Source: JBBREP01 sp963716525
GTDB taxonomy: Bacteria; Actinomycetota; Acidimicrobiia; IMCC26256; PALSA-610
Reading direction: 5' to 3'
Assembly (NCBI GenBank): GCA_963716525.1
Contig: OY970315.1
Coordinates: 1,798,001 to 1,862,000, forward strand
Length of the DNA: 64,000 nucleotides
Below are positions 1-8,742 of this stretch, one piece after another (position 1 is the stretch's first letter; every line of letters begins with the position of its first letter). The notes under the pieces were generated by a model. That model was not told the DNA's origin, did not search any database, and worked only from the letters and a program-made list of their open reading frames with translations. The translations under genes and the position numbers were made by a program.

Positions 1-3000
1 CTCGGCGCGGTCGACCTCAGCTGGAACCCGCCGGCGAACAACGGTGGGCAGCCGGTGTCGGGTTACGTCGTGCAGCGCGACACCGGTTCGGGTTTCTCCA
101 CCGTCGGCAACCCGTCGTCGACCACGTTCACCGACACCGGCTGCGGTGCCGACGTCAACTGCACGTACCGGGTCGCGGCGGTGTCGGTGGTGGGCACCGG
201 GTCGTACAGCGGCACGGCGTCCGCAGTTGGCGCGAGCGAACCTTCCGCGCCGCAGAGCTTCACCGCGCACACGGGAACGGTGTACGAGGCCGTCGACCTG
301 AGCTGGTCGGCACCCGCGAGCTCGGGCACCAGTGCCATTACGTCGTACGCAGTGCAGCGTGACACTGGTTCGGGTTTCAGCACGATCGTGACGCTGGGCA
401 CCGTCACGTCGTACACCGACACCACGTGCGGTGCCAACGTGAGCTGCACCTACCGGGTGGCCGCGGTGAACGCGATCGGGCAGGGGCCGTACAGCGCCAC
501 TTCCAACGCCACCGGCGCCGATCTCCTCACGGCGCCGCGCAGCCTCAGCGCCACCACGGGCAGCGCGATCGGTGCGGTCGATCTGTCGTGGCTCGCGCCC
601 GTCTCCGACGGCGGCAACCCGCTGCTGCACTACCAGATCGAGCGCGACACCGGCTCGGGCTTCACGAACATCGCGACGGTCGGACCGACCCCAACCACGT
701 ACACCGACGCCACATGCGGCGCGTTCGTCAACTGCACGTACCGCGTGCGTGGTGACAACGTGGTCGGCGACGGTCCCTACAGCTCGAGCGCGACGGCGAT
801 GGGTGCCAGCACACCGAACGCGCCCACCCTCAGCGCGAGCACGAGCACCACGGCGTTGCAGTACGTCGACCTGAGCTGGACGGTGCCGTCGAACGACGGC
901 GGCTACGCGATCACCGACTACCAGTACCGCGTCGACACCGGCTCGGGCTTCGGTGCGTGGACGTCGCTCGGCTCCACCGCCACCTCGCTCGCCTACCACT
1001 GCGGCTCGAGCGACCACACCGCCACCACGTGCACCGTCGAGGTGCGCGCGGTGAACGTGCTCGGGCCCGGCGCGGCGAGCAACTCGCCAGCGGCGGCGAG
1101 CCTCGTCGACAACGCCGCGCCCGCGCCCACGGTCACCGCGCCCAGCGCGAACGCATTCACCACGTCGACGCCCACGATCACCGGCACCGGCGGCACCGCG
1201 TTCGGTGACAGCGCCAACGTCACCGCCAAGATCTACGCCGGCACTTCCTGCGCCGGGAGCCCGGTGCAGACCGCGACCGCGACGATCTCGGGCGGCGCCT
1301 GGACGTGGAACGTCAGCACCGCGATCACCACCGACGGCTCGTACAGCGTGTGTGCCACCCAGACCGACTGGACGTCGGGCCCCACGAACAGCGGCACGAG
1401 CGCGCCGACCACGTTCAAGGTCGACGGCACCAAGCCCACGTCGACGGTCACCGCGCCCGCGTCGAACACGATCTACGACTCGGCCGGTGTGTACGACTCC
1501 ACATGGAGCGGCTCGATCACCGGCACGGCCACGGACGGCTCGGGCTCAGGGGTCGCGAACGTGAAGGTGTCGATCCGCGAGAGCTCGTCGGGCGACTACT
1601 GGAACGGCTCGTCGTTCTCGAGCGCGGCCGAGGTGCTGCTGAGCACCACCGGCACCACATCGTGGTCGTTGTCGTTCGCGATGGCAAACTTCCCGGCCGG
1701 GGGCGCGTACGTGGTGCGATCGGTTGCCACCGACAGCGTGCCCGGCACTCCCAACGTCGACAACGGCACGAGCCTCACGTTCTACGTCGACGAGAACCCG
1801 GGTGACACGGTGTACGTGAGCTCGGGCGGGAGCGATTCCAGCAACGGCATCACCGCGTCGACACCGGTCTCCACGCTCAACAAGGCGCTGCTGGTCGCGA
1901 AGACCACGGGTCGCTCGCGCGTCGTCGTGGGCAACGGCAGCTCGTTCGGTGGTGTGCAGATGAGCGGCGCGAACTACGCGAGCAACAAGACGATCCGAGG
2001 CGGCTTCTCGAGCACGTGGAGGCACGTTCCGGGCAGCAACACCAGCACGCTGTCGGCCGCGGGCACCGCGATTCTCGTCGACGGCTTCACCGGCATCACG
2101 TTCCAGCAGGTGTCGATCACCGGGACGAACAGCGGTCTGTCCGCGGGCAGCAGCGTCTACGGCCTGCGCGCGATCAACAGCGCGAACGTGGCGCTCGACC
2201 GGGTCACGGTCAGCGCGGCGGCGGGTGTCGCGGGCGCCGCGGGGAGCAACGCGACGGCCGCCGGCTCGTCCGGGTGCACCGGAGCGAACGGCGGTGGGTC
2301 GAGCGGCAGCACGAACTCGGGTTGCGGCGGCAGCGGTGGCGCCGCGAGCGGCACCGGTGGTGCGGGCGGCACGCCGGGCGGCCTGTTCAGCTCGGGCGGG
2401 AGCGGCGCAAGTGGCGGGAACGGCGGTGGTGGCGCGCCGGGCGGCGGCGGCGGCAGCGGTGGGAATTGCCTCACGCCCTCGCCGGGCAACGGTGGCGGAG
2501 GGAACGGCGGCGGCGCGGGCAGCAGCGGCGGTGGCGGCGCGGCCGGCGGCACGGGCTTCGTGAGCGGCGCCACGTTCACCGGCGCGAGCGGTGGCGTCGG
2601 CGGCGGTGGTGGCGCCGGCTCCGGTGGCGGCGGTGGTGGTGGCGGCGGCGGCACGTACTGCGCCGGCGGCGCGTACGGCGGCCAGGGCGCGGCGGGTGGT
2701 GGCGGCGGCGCCGGTGGTGGTACCGCGAGCCAGACCGGCGGCAACGCGGGCGGCGGCTCGTTCGCGCTCTACGCCTACAACGCCTCGATCAGCGTCACGA
2801 GCTCGACGCTCACGGCCAACAGCGGTGGCGCCGGCGGCGCCGGCGGTGCCGGCGTGGCGGGCGGTGCCGGCGGTCACGGCGGAGCCGGCCAGGGCCAGTC
2901 CAAGGGCGGCAACAGCGGCTCCGGTGGCGGCGGCGCGGGTGGCGGTGGCAGTGGCGGCGCGGCCGGCGGCACCGGCGGTCCCTCGATCGCGGCGCTCCAT

Positions 3001-3252
3001 GCCGGAACCGGCACCATCACGGTCACGGGCACCGCGCTGAACCGGGCGGGCAGCGCCGCGGCCGGCGGTGCCGGCGGCACCGGCGGCTCCGGTGGCGGCG
3101 CGGGTGGTGGCGGCGTCTACGAGAGCAACGGGTACGGCGGCGGTGGCAACAACGGCAGCGGCGGCGCGAGCGGTATCGGCGGTGGGAGCGGCGCGACGGG
3201 CACGAGCGGCCTGCTGTGCAGCACGTACGACGGGAGCACCTGCACGCCTTGA
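1..3252 (+). CDS. Exported FN3 / beta-helix / Gly-rich surface protein (5' partial)
   Basis: The frame is open from base 1, so the start and any signal peptide lie upstream; about 1083 residues are visible. Four fibronectin type III repeats (the first cut by the edge) run to about nt 1110. Each has VDLSW early, RDTGSGF in the middle and, in the first three, a Cys pair in a CGA-V-CTYRV motif, suggesting a conserved disulfide. An Ig-like stretch (about 1130-1800) and a parallel beta-helix-like stretch opening with VYVSSGG (about 1800-2220) follow. The last 340 or so residues are mostly Gly-Gly-X runs with Ala, Ser and Asn, reminiscent of PE_PGRS proteins. I infer a secreted adhesin- or matrix-like protein. 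No enzyme motif is visible. Its TGA overlaps the TTG start of the next gene. Confidence 0.85.
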   Translation, partial: LGAVDLSWNPPANNGGQPVSGYVVQRDTGSGFSTVGNPSSTTFTDTGCGADVNCTYRVAAVSVVGTGSYSGTASAVGASEPSAPQSFTAHTGTVYEAVDLSWSAPASSGTSAITSYAVQRDTGSGFSTIVTLGTVTSYTDTTCGANVSCTYRVAAVNAIGQGPYSATSNATGADLLTAPRSLSATTGSAIGAVDLSWLAPVSDGGNPLLHYQIERDTGSGFTNIATVGPTPTTYTDATCGAFVNCTYRVRGDNVVGDGPYSSSATAMGASTPNAPTLSASTSTTALQYVDLSWTVPSNDGGYAITDYQYRVDTGSGFGAWTSLGSTATSLAYHCGSSDHTATTCTVEVRAVNVLGPGAASNSPAAASLVDNAAPAPTVTAPSANAFTTSTPTITGTGGTAFGDSANVTAKIYAGTSCAGSPVQTATATISGGAWTWNVSTAITTDGSYSVCATQTDWTSGPTNSGTSAPTTFKVDGTKPTSTVTAPASNTIYDSAGVYDSTWSGSITGTATDGSGSGVANVKVSIRESSSGDYWNGSSFSSAAEVLLSTTGTTSWSLSFAMANFPAGGAYVVRSVATDSVPGTPNVDNGTSLTFYVDENPGDTVYVSSGGSDSSNGITASTPVSTLNKALLVAKTTGRSRVVVGNGSSFGGVQMSGANYASNKTIRGGFSSTWRHVPGSNTSTLSAAGTAILVDGFTGITFQQVSITGTNSGLSAGSSVYGLRAINSANVALDRVTVSAAAGVAGAAGSNATAAGSSGCTGANGGGSSGSTNSGCGGSGGAASGTGGAGGTPGGLFSSGGSGASGGNGGGGAPGGGGGSGGNCLTPSPGNGGGGNGGGAGSSGGGGAAGGTGFVSGATFTGASGGVGGGGGAGSGGGGGGGGGGTYCAGGAYGGQGAAGGGGGAGGGTASQTGGNAGGGSFALYAYNASISVTSSTLTANSGGAGGAGGAGVAGGAGGHGGAGQGQSKGGNSGSGGGGAGGGGSGGAAGGTGGPSIAALHAGTGTITVTGTALNRAGSAAAGGAGGTGGSGGGAGGGGVYESNGYGGGGNNGSGGASGIGGGSGATGTSGLLCSTYDGSTCTP

Positions 3253-5103
3253 TCCATCGCCGCGCGGGGCGAGCCGGCACTGGACTCGCGGCGAGCCGGC
3301 GATCGCGCAACCCGATCGTGGCGGTCCTCGCCGTTGTCGCGGTCATGGTCGCGGCGGCATGCTCGAGCGCAGGCGTCGGGAGTCGAAGCGCGTCCACCGC
3401 GTCGGGTTCGACGACGACCACGGTTGCGCCGCGCACTCCGTTGTTCGGCGTGCGACTCGCCCGCGAACCGGTGGTCCCTGCCCGCTTCGTCGACGTCACC
3501 GCCGCGGCCGGGCTCGGCGGCGCGGTGCAGGCGACGCGACGGCTCGCGCCGCACTGCCTGCTGAGCGCGGCGCGGTCCGCGCGTGAGTTCCCGCACCAGC
3601 GCCGGGTCACCGCCGGCGACTGGATGAAGCAACAGTGCGTTCCCGAACGCATGACGGGCGGTGTGGCCGTCGGCGACTACGACGGCGACGGGTGGCCCGA
3701 CGTGTACCTGACGCGCCTCGACGGCCCCGGGCTGCTGTATCGCAACAGGCACGACGGCACGTTCGCCGACGTCACCAGGGCTGCCGGCCTCGACGTGCTC
3801 GACGAAGCGTCCGACGGCGCGGTGTGGGCGGATGTCGACAACGACGGTCGCCCCGACCTGTACGTCACGACGTTCGCGAGCCATCGTTACTGGTTCTTCC
3901 ACAACGACGGCGGCGGCCGTTTCACCGAGCAGGCCGTCGCGCGGGCTCGCGCTCGACGACGGAACGGTGCATGCCGGCTACAGCGTGAACGCGGGCGATG
4001 TCAACGACGATGGCTACGTCGACTTCGAGGTCTCGGAGTGGAGGACTCCCGAGCTCGCACCGAACACGCAGCCCTCGCACACGCGGCTGCTCGAGAACAT
4101 GGGGGCACGCCGCCCCGGCCGTTTCGTCGACGTCACGAACCGCGCTGGCGTCGCGCTCGAGAACCCGACGCAGGCCACGCTCAGCTTCTCGTCGGCGTTC
4201 GCGGACCTCGACGGCGACGGCCGTCCCGACCTCGTCATGGCGAACGACTTCTCGACCAGCCGCTTGTTCTGGAACAACGGGTCGGGTCGCTTCGCGAACG
4301 GCACCCGTGCCGCGCACGTCGGCACCGACGAGAACGGTATGGGCCTCACGATCGCCGATTACGACGGCGACGGCCGGCCCGACGTGTTCGTGAGCTCGAT
4401 CTACGACCGCCAGCAGTGCCCGGTGGGGCAGTGCGCGCACGGCACGAGCGGCAACCGGCTCTACCACAACCTCGGCGGCCGGCAGTTCGCGGACGTCACG
4501 TCACGCGCGGGGGTGCGCCGGGGGGGATGGGGCTGGGGTGCGGCCTTCGTCGACGTCGCCAACTCCGGCCGCCTCGACATCGTGCAGACGAGCGGCGTCG
4601 ACTTTCCGTGGGAGCCGACCGTGACCCAGTACCGCGACGGCGGGATGTTCCTGTGGCGCAACCGGGGCGACGGAACGTTCGCTCCGAACCGCGCCGCAGC
4701 GGCCGGTCTCGCCGCGCCCGGACCCGGCAAGGGTCTGGCGGTTCTCGACTACGACCGCGACGGCCGCACCGATGTCGTCGTCGTGCGTGACGGCGCGGCG
4801 CCCGTGCTGTATCGCAACGTCACACCGAACGGCGGCCACTGGGTCGATCTTCGGCTCGTCGGAGTCGCGTCGAATCGTGATGCGCTCGGTGCGATCGTCG
4901 ATGTGCGGGCCGGCGGGCGCTGGCAACGCGTCGAGTACGGCTCGATCACCCACTTCATCGGTCAGAGCGAAGCGCTCGCGCACTTCGGAATCGGGCGCTC
5001 GGTCACCGTCGATGCGATCCGCATCTTCTGGCCGAGCGGGAAGGTGCAGGGCCTCGGCCCGCTCGCGGCCGATCGGATGTACACGATCACCGAACCGGGC
5101 TGA
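3249..5103 (+). CDS. FG-GAP/VCBS repeat lipoprotein with ASPIC/UnbV domain (frameshifted)
   Basis: CRTAC1-like exported protein. The TTG start overlaps the previous stop as TTGA, suggesting coupled translation. The N-terminus has Arg-rich residues, a hydrophobic stretch and Cys after VAAA, so it is probably a lipoprotein with a weak lipobox. Calcium-binding FG-GAP loops of the type DYDGDGWPD, DVDNDGRPD, DVNDDGYVD, DLDGDGRPD and DYDGDGRPD repeat along the protein. The last 75 residues match the ASPIC/UnbV domain and include RIFWPSGKVQ. The frame breaks near nt 3942: the first part is in the frame of 3249 and continues one base later as GLALDDGTVHAGY to the stop at 5103. A single extra base explains it. 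Probably a beta-propeller at the cell surface; ligand unknown. Confidence 0.8.
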
Positions 5104-5200
5104 TGCGCAGGGCCCGCGCCGCGATGCTCGGTGCCGCCCGCGGACCGCTGGCCGTGAACCCGCCCGGTGCTCGGCGGCGGCGCCGTGCGCGGTCTCGCGG

Positions 5201-5225
5201 GTGTAAGGCCCGGTGGGCCCTACAC
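5201..5225. promoter_or_regulatory. 11-bp inverted repeat just upstream of moaC
   Basis: GTGTAAGGCCC, three bases, then GGGCCCTACAC: 11-bp arms with one mismatch. The repeat ends 8 bases before the moaC ATG, where it would overlap the ribosome-binding region. It could be a repressor operator or an RNA hairpin that hides the start. No regulator gene is adjacent, so the binder is unknown. Confidence 0.5.
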
Positions 5226-5233
5226 TTCTCGCC

Positions 5234-5737
5234 ATGGCGCCGTCGCAGTTCACCCATCTCGACCCGCTCGGCCGGGCGCGCATGGTCGACGTGACGGCGA
5301 AGGAGTCGTCACACCGCCGGGCCGTCGCCCGCTGCCGGGTGATGATGCAGCCCGAGACGTCCAGCGCGATCGCGGCTGGTGCCATCAGCAAGGGTGACGT
5401 GCTCGCGGTCGCGCGGGTCGCCGGGATCCAGGCGGCCAAGCAGACCTCGAACCTGCTGCCTCTGTGCCACCCGCTGCTCGTTGGCTCGGTGTACGTGAAC
5501 TTCCGCATCGAGGACAGCTACGTCGAGATCGAGACCCAGGTCGACACGGTCGACCGCACCGGCGTCGAGATGGAAGCCATGACCGCGTCCGCGATCGCCG
5601 GTCTCACCATCTACGACATGTGCAAGTCGATCGACCGGTCGATGATGATCGGCGAGGTCGCGCTCTGGGAGAAGACCGGCGGGCGCTCTGGTGTGTGGCG
5701 CCGCCCCTCGGACGGCGTGGACGAGTTCGACCGCTGA
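5234..5737 (+). CDS. moaC: Cyclic pyranopterin monophosphate synthase MoaC
   Basis: Second step of molybdenum cofactor synthesis: converts the MoaA product 3',8-cyclo-7,8-dihydro-GTP to cyclic pyranopterin monophosphate in the cytoplasm. At 167 residues the protein matches the family length. Family hallmarks are all present: MVDVTAKE near the N-terminus, GIQAAKQTSNLLPLCHPL (active-site Lys and the CHP motif), GVEMEAMTASAIAGLTIYDM and the catalytic Lys in CKSIDRSM. I chose the ATG at 5234 because similarity begins there; an upstream in-frame GTG would place seven residues inside the inverted repeat. The adjacent membrane gene supports a conserved actinobacterial moa/glp neighbourhood. Confidence 0.95.
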   Translation: MAPSQFTHLDPLGRARMVDVTAKESSHRRAVARCRVMMQPETSSAIAAGAISKGDVLAVARVAGIQAAKQTSNLLPLCHPLLVGSVYVNFRIEDSYVEIETQVDTVDRTGVEMEAMTASAIAGLTIYDMCKSIDRSMMIGEVALWEKTGGRSGVWRRPSDGVDEFDR

Positions 5738-5882
5738 ACGGCGGGCCCGCGGGCGTTTGCCCAGGTCAGCCCGGCTCGGTTTGCCGCCGGCGGCTCTGGG
5801 CACATAGACCTATCCGGCGGAGTACCGGGTCCACCAGCCGTGCGCGGGCACTCGGTACCGTGGTTTCGTCGCCGAGTGCGAG

Positions 5883-6356
5883 GTGGTCGCAGACTTGAGC
5901 AAGCTGTTGCTCGGAGCGTTGGCTGTGTTGTGGGCCGCGATCCTCGCGCCCCCGTTACTGCGGGCGCGGGCGGCGAATCGAGGCCCGGTCGACTTCAACG
6001 ACTTCTACAGCTCCCTCTCGCGCGTCGCCGGCCGCAACGGCGCCTACGGCGTGTTGCCCACCGATCCGGTCGCCCGGCGCCGGGTGGTGCTCATGCGCCG
6101 CCGCACCGCAGAGCGGCGGCGCCGCGTCCTCGCCACGCTCGGTGGCGCAGTCGGCGTCACGTTCCTCGCGGCGTCCTTCGGCAGCGGGGTCGGGCCCTGG
6201 ATGCTGTTCGGCCTGAGCACCCTGCTGCTCGTGGGCTACGTCGGCGTGCTCGCGATGCTCCGGCGCTCGAACGCGCTGCGGCCGGCGTCGGTGCAGTACC
6301 TGCGCGCTCCGGTGCTGGCACCCGAGTTCGTGATGCGCCGCACCGCGAACTTCTAG
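5883..6356 (+). CDS. Small membrane protein, GlpR/SepX-like candidate
   Basis: A 157-residue protein starting at GTG 5883 (TTG 5895 is an alternative). Residues about 5-25 form one membrane helix (LLLGALAVLWAAILAPPLL). A polar linker follows, then a basic block (RRRTAERRRRVLATLGG) and two more hydrophobic helices near residues 90-125. This order (an N-terminal helix of the type LLW..LVLLW, a linker, an Arg-rich block, then a helix pair) is the pattern of actinobacterial GlpR/SepX, the divisome membrane receptor of the gephyrin-like protein Glp. Such genes lie near moeA/glp and moaC, as here. The assignment rests on architecture and position, not on a database search. Confidence 0.6.
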   Translation: MVADLSKLLLGALAVLWAAILAPPLLRARAANRGPVDFNDFYSSLSRVAGRNGAYGVLPTDPVARRRVVLMRRRTAERRRRVLATLGGAVGVTFLAASFGSGVGPWMLFGLSTLLLVGYVGVLAMLRRSNALRPASVQYLRAPVLAPEFVMRRTANF

Positions 6357-6365
6357 CCGGGCCAC

Positions 6366-7013
6366 GTGACCCGCCGGTCGGACGAGATCGCGGGGATCGC
6401 GGCAGCGGCGCGGACGCGGCTCGACGCGCGCCACCGTGCCCGTGAGGCGACCATCGGCGCGGCCCGCGCCGCGATCCAAGCGTCGGCGGCGTCGATCCGG
6501 GCGACCCACCGCGGCGAGTTCGACAATGCCCGCGTCCTCGCCGACGAGGCGCGTGCGCACCTCGAGGGCGCCAACCTCGCGACGGAGACGACACCCGACG
6601 TGCGATCGGGCGGTCCGCTCGGCGACGCCAAGAAGGAATTCACCGAGGCCGAGCTCACGCTCGCCTTTGTGCGCGGCGACCCGCTGCCCACACCCGAGCA
6701 ACTCGGCGTCGACCCCGCGCCGTACTTGAACGGGATGGCCGAGGCCGCCAGCGAGTTGCGGCGCCAGACGCTCGACTGCATGCGGCGCGGCGAACTCGAG
6801 CGGGCCGAGACGCTGCTCGGCGCGATGGACGACGTCTACTCGATGCTCGTCACGATCGACTATCCCGACGCGGTCACCGGCGGTCTGCGCCGCACCACCG
6901 ACGCGCTGCGCGCGGTGCTCGAACGCACCCGCGGCGACGTCACCACCACGACGATCGCGGCGCGCCTCCAGGCGTCGATCGATGCCGAACGCAGCCGCCG
7001 CGACGGCGGCTGA
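6366..7013 (+). CDS. Translin-family protein
   Basis: A 215-residue, mostly helical protein. It has the translin pattern: an N-terminal helix rich in Arg (ARTRLDARHRAREATIGAAR), an SIRATHRGEFDNA segment resembling the family's A-I-R-x-x-H-R-G motif, an acidic middle (FTEAELTLAFVRGD), then PYLNGMAEAASELRRQTLD and a C-terminal helix with the family-like RRTTDALRAVLERTRGDVT. Eukaryotic translin/TRAX binds and cuts RNA; bacterial members are poorly characterised, so RNA binding is inferred. It starts at GTG only 9 bases after the GlpR-like gene, so the two are probably co-transcribed. Intact. Confidence 0.7.
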   Translation: MTRRSDEIAGIAAAARTRLDARHRAREATIGAARAAIQASAASIRATHRGEFDNARVLADEARAHLEGANLATETTPDVRSGGPLGDAKKEFTEAELTLAFVRGDPLPTPEQLGVDPAPYLNGMAEAASELRRQTLDCMRRGELERAETLLGAMDDVYSMLVTIDYPDAVTGGLRRTTDALRAVLERTRGDVTTTTIAARLQASIDAERSRRDGG

Positions 7014-7060
7014 CGGCCCGATTTCCCCGAAAGGCCGGTGGTACCCTCGACGTTCCCTTC

Positions 7061-7133
7061 GGGGGTGTAGCTCAGTTGGCAGAGCGCTACGTTCGCAACG
7101 TAGAAGTCGGCGGTTCGAGTCCGCTCACCTCCA
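7061..7133 (+). tRNA. tRNA-Ala (anticodon CGC)
   Basis: A 73-nt cloverleaf: acceptor GGGGGTG pairs with CACCTCC and includes the G3-U70 pair that identifies alanine tRNAs. The D arm contains AGTTGGC. The anticodon stem CTACG/CGTAG closes the loop TTCGCAA with anticodon CGC at its centre. The T arm has TTCGAGT. The discriminator is A, and CCA is not encoded. It lies between the translin gene and the accessory-looking block, a usual place for integration. Confidence 0.95.
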
Positions 7134-7145
7134 CTGCGCACTTCA

Positions 7146-7213
7146 TTCTCGGTGCAGAGGGCCCCAACGCATACATCTTGACCTGGACCGCAGCGCGGGT
7201 CTTGCACCGAGAA
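7146..7213. repeat. 11-bp perfect inverted repeat with 46-bp spacer
   Basis: TTCTCGGTGCA at 7146-7156 is matched exactly by TGCACCGAGAA at 7203-7213. It begins 12 bases after the tRNA and ends just before the 3' end of the methyltransferase gene. The spacer is too long for an ordinary terminator. The ends could be those of a very small element or an integrase-related site. I saw no target duplication. Confidence 0.5.
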
Positions 7214-7233
7214 CGAGGCTTCCCACGATGGTC

Positions 7234-8082
7234 TCACGCGGCGCGGGCACAGCGCGCGACGCCCGGGATGTCATACCCGCCGGCGGTTCGATAGGGCTCG
7301 AGCTGGTTACGGGCCGCGTCGGCAAGTGACGCGCGGTCGTCGGGGCCGAGGCTCTGGATGGCGAGCCCGATCGGTCCTGCGGTGTCGGCCACGAAGTCGA
7401 GGTAGGCATCGATGCCGGGGACGGTGAAACATACGGCCACATCCTCGATCTTCGGTGCCTCGAAGCCTGCGGTGGAGAGCATGGCGGATAGCGCTGCGGT
7501 GTCGGCAAGGCGGAAGACGCCAGGCCCGCCCGGCGCTGGCGCCGGGAGGCGGCCGGCGCTGACGAGAGGACCTACCGCCGCGGTGAAGAACGGGTTCTGC
7601 GGCGGTGATCCCCACACGGCGAGGACCAGTCGTCCGCCGCGTCGCAGCACGCGACGGGTGTCGGCGAACGCGGCTTGAGGGTCGATCATCAGCATGTAGC
7701 CGTACCGACAGATCACGCCGTCGACCGAGTCGTCGTCCAGTTCGATGCGCTGCGCGTCGGTGACGAGGAACTCGGTGTTCTCGAGCGCGAGGGTACGAGC
7801 TTGCCGGCGTGCAGATTCGAGCATGGCCGGCGAGAAGTCGGTGGTGACCAGCCTCCCGCGTGTGCCGATGCGCGCGGCGACCTCGAAGCCGGTGTCGCCG
7901 TTGCCTGCGGCGAGCTCGAGAACGGCGTCACCGGGCCGGGCGTCGAGTTCGCGCACGAGCCACTCGCGCACTGGCCGGGCGGCCCTCTCGATGTCGGTTC
8001 GCCGGCGTTCCCACGTCGGCGCGATCGCTTGGGCGATCTCATAGTTCGTGCGTTGCAGCTTCTGCATCGTGGCCGTATCCAT
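7234..8082 (-). CDS. Class I SAM-dependent methyltransferase
   Basis: UbiE/Methyltransf_11-type enzyme of 282 residues; substrate unknown. The SAM-binding motif I is VLELAAGNGDTG near residue 55, followed by motif II (TTDFSPAMLESARRQA), a motif IV-like VDGVICRYGYML and a motif V-like RRVLRRGGRLVLAVWG. I chose the ATG at 8082 because GAGAAGGAG lies 8 bases before it; an in-frame ATG at 8106 would lie upstream of that ribosome-binding site. It is the first gene behind the tRNA, transcribed toward it. The N-terminus is long and charged, with no signal peptide. Confidence 0.85.
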   Translation of the reverse strand: MDTATMQKLQRTNYEIAQAIAPTWERRRTDIERAARPVREWLVRELDARPGDAVLELAAGNGDTGFEVAARIGTRGRLVTTDFSPAMLESARRQARTLALENTEFLVTDAQRIELDDDSVDGVICRYGYMLMIDPQAAFADTRRVLRRGGRLVLAVWGSPPQNPFFTAAVGPLVSAGRLPAPAPGGPGVFRLADTAALSAMLSTAGFEAPKIEDVAVCFTVPGIDAYLDFVADTAGPIGLAIQSLGPDDRASLADAARNQLEPYRTAGGYDIPGVARCARAA

Positions 8083-8120
8083 ATGTGTCGGCTCCTTCTC
8101 TCCCAATGGCAGACGCCGGA

Positions 8121-8489
8121 CTAGTCGCCCCGCCTACGCGAGTCGTGACCGGCCGGCTGCAGCTGTTCGGCGTCCATGACCGGACCGATGGTGCCGTCTT
8201 CGACCATCTGATTGGTGTTCTCGGTGTCCATCGCGACATGCAGCGTCACGCGCCCGGCGCGCGCGCTCGGGTCGATCGCGCCGTACGCGCGATATGCCCG
8301 ACTGAGGTGCTTCGCGCTGTCGCTCGGGACGTACCACGCGCTGATGAGGTTGAAGCCGTACGTGGCGTCACGCGCCGAGCATGCATTCGCCTCGGGAGCC
8401 CGGATCTCCTTTGCGCACAGGAGCACCCCGAAGGCCTTGCTCGCGACGGGCCCTTCGATCGTCACGTCATCGACGAGCATCGTGGCCAT
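8121..8489 (-). CDS. Hypothetical protein
   Basis: A 122-residue soluble protein that I do not recognise. The start ATG at 8489 is preceded by GGAAGG at a good distance. It opens with MATMLVDDVTIEG and has evenly mixed residues with no membrane segment or clear repeats. Two Cys (CAKE and NACSARD) lie near the middle. The last ten residues are polar and Arg-rich. It sits 38 bases upstream of the methyltransferase on the same strand, so the two may share a transcript. Confidence 0.6.
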   Translation of the reverse strand: MATMLVDDVTIEGPVASKAFGVLLCAKEIRAPEANACSARDATYGFNLISAWYVPSDSAKHLSRAYRAYGAIDPSARAGRVTLHVAMDTENTNQMVEDGTIGPVMDAEQLQPAGHDSRRRGD

Positions 8490-8574
8490 GTGACCTTCCA
8501 GTGTCGAATGTGGTGCTGCCTTCACATCCTGGCGCCTGTACGCCGCGGGAGCGGGCCGTGCCAACAGGCCCACA

Positions 8575-8655
8575 GTGATGATGCCAACCAGATGTCACGA
8601 TCACACGCTGCGCTCGTTGCCGTTTCGCGACAGATGCGGGCCGGCCCGTGTGGGC
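8575..8655 (+). repeat. Imperfect 81-bp direct repeat, copy A
   Basis: Matches copy B at 9971-10051 at about 67 of 81 positions with no gaps. In the same frame both copies read as similar peptides: MPTRCHDHTLRSL here, MPTQCDDHTLHSL in copy B, each followed by DRCG and AR. Similarity ends sharply on the right. The two copies are about 1.4 kb apart and flank the interrupted membrane gene. Confidence 0.7.
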
Positions 8656-8742
8656 GCGCCACCGCGACGGGACGGCGTGCAGGGAGGTGGTCCGTTATCC
8701 GGCTACCCGAGCCTGCGCGAGAGCCAGGCGCGGTGGAAGCCG

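Noticed and set aside
1546..3000. Long minus-strand open frame and a Pro-rich minus-strand frame opposite the Gly-rich region
   Set aside because: They are the reverse reading of GGC/GCC repeats; the sequence is simple Ala/Arg/Thr or Pro runs with no domain, while the plus strand carries FN3 and Gly-rich protein.
8490..8742. Small gene encoded by repeat copy A
   Set aside because: The peptide-like frame has no ribosome-binding site and runs into antisense of the membrane gene; kept only as a repeat.
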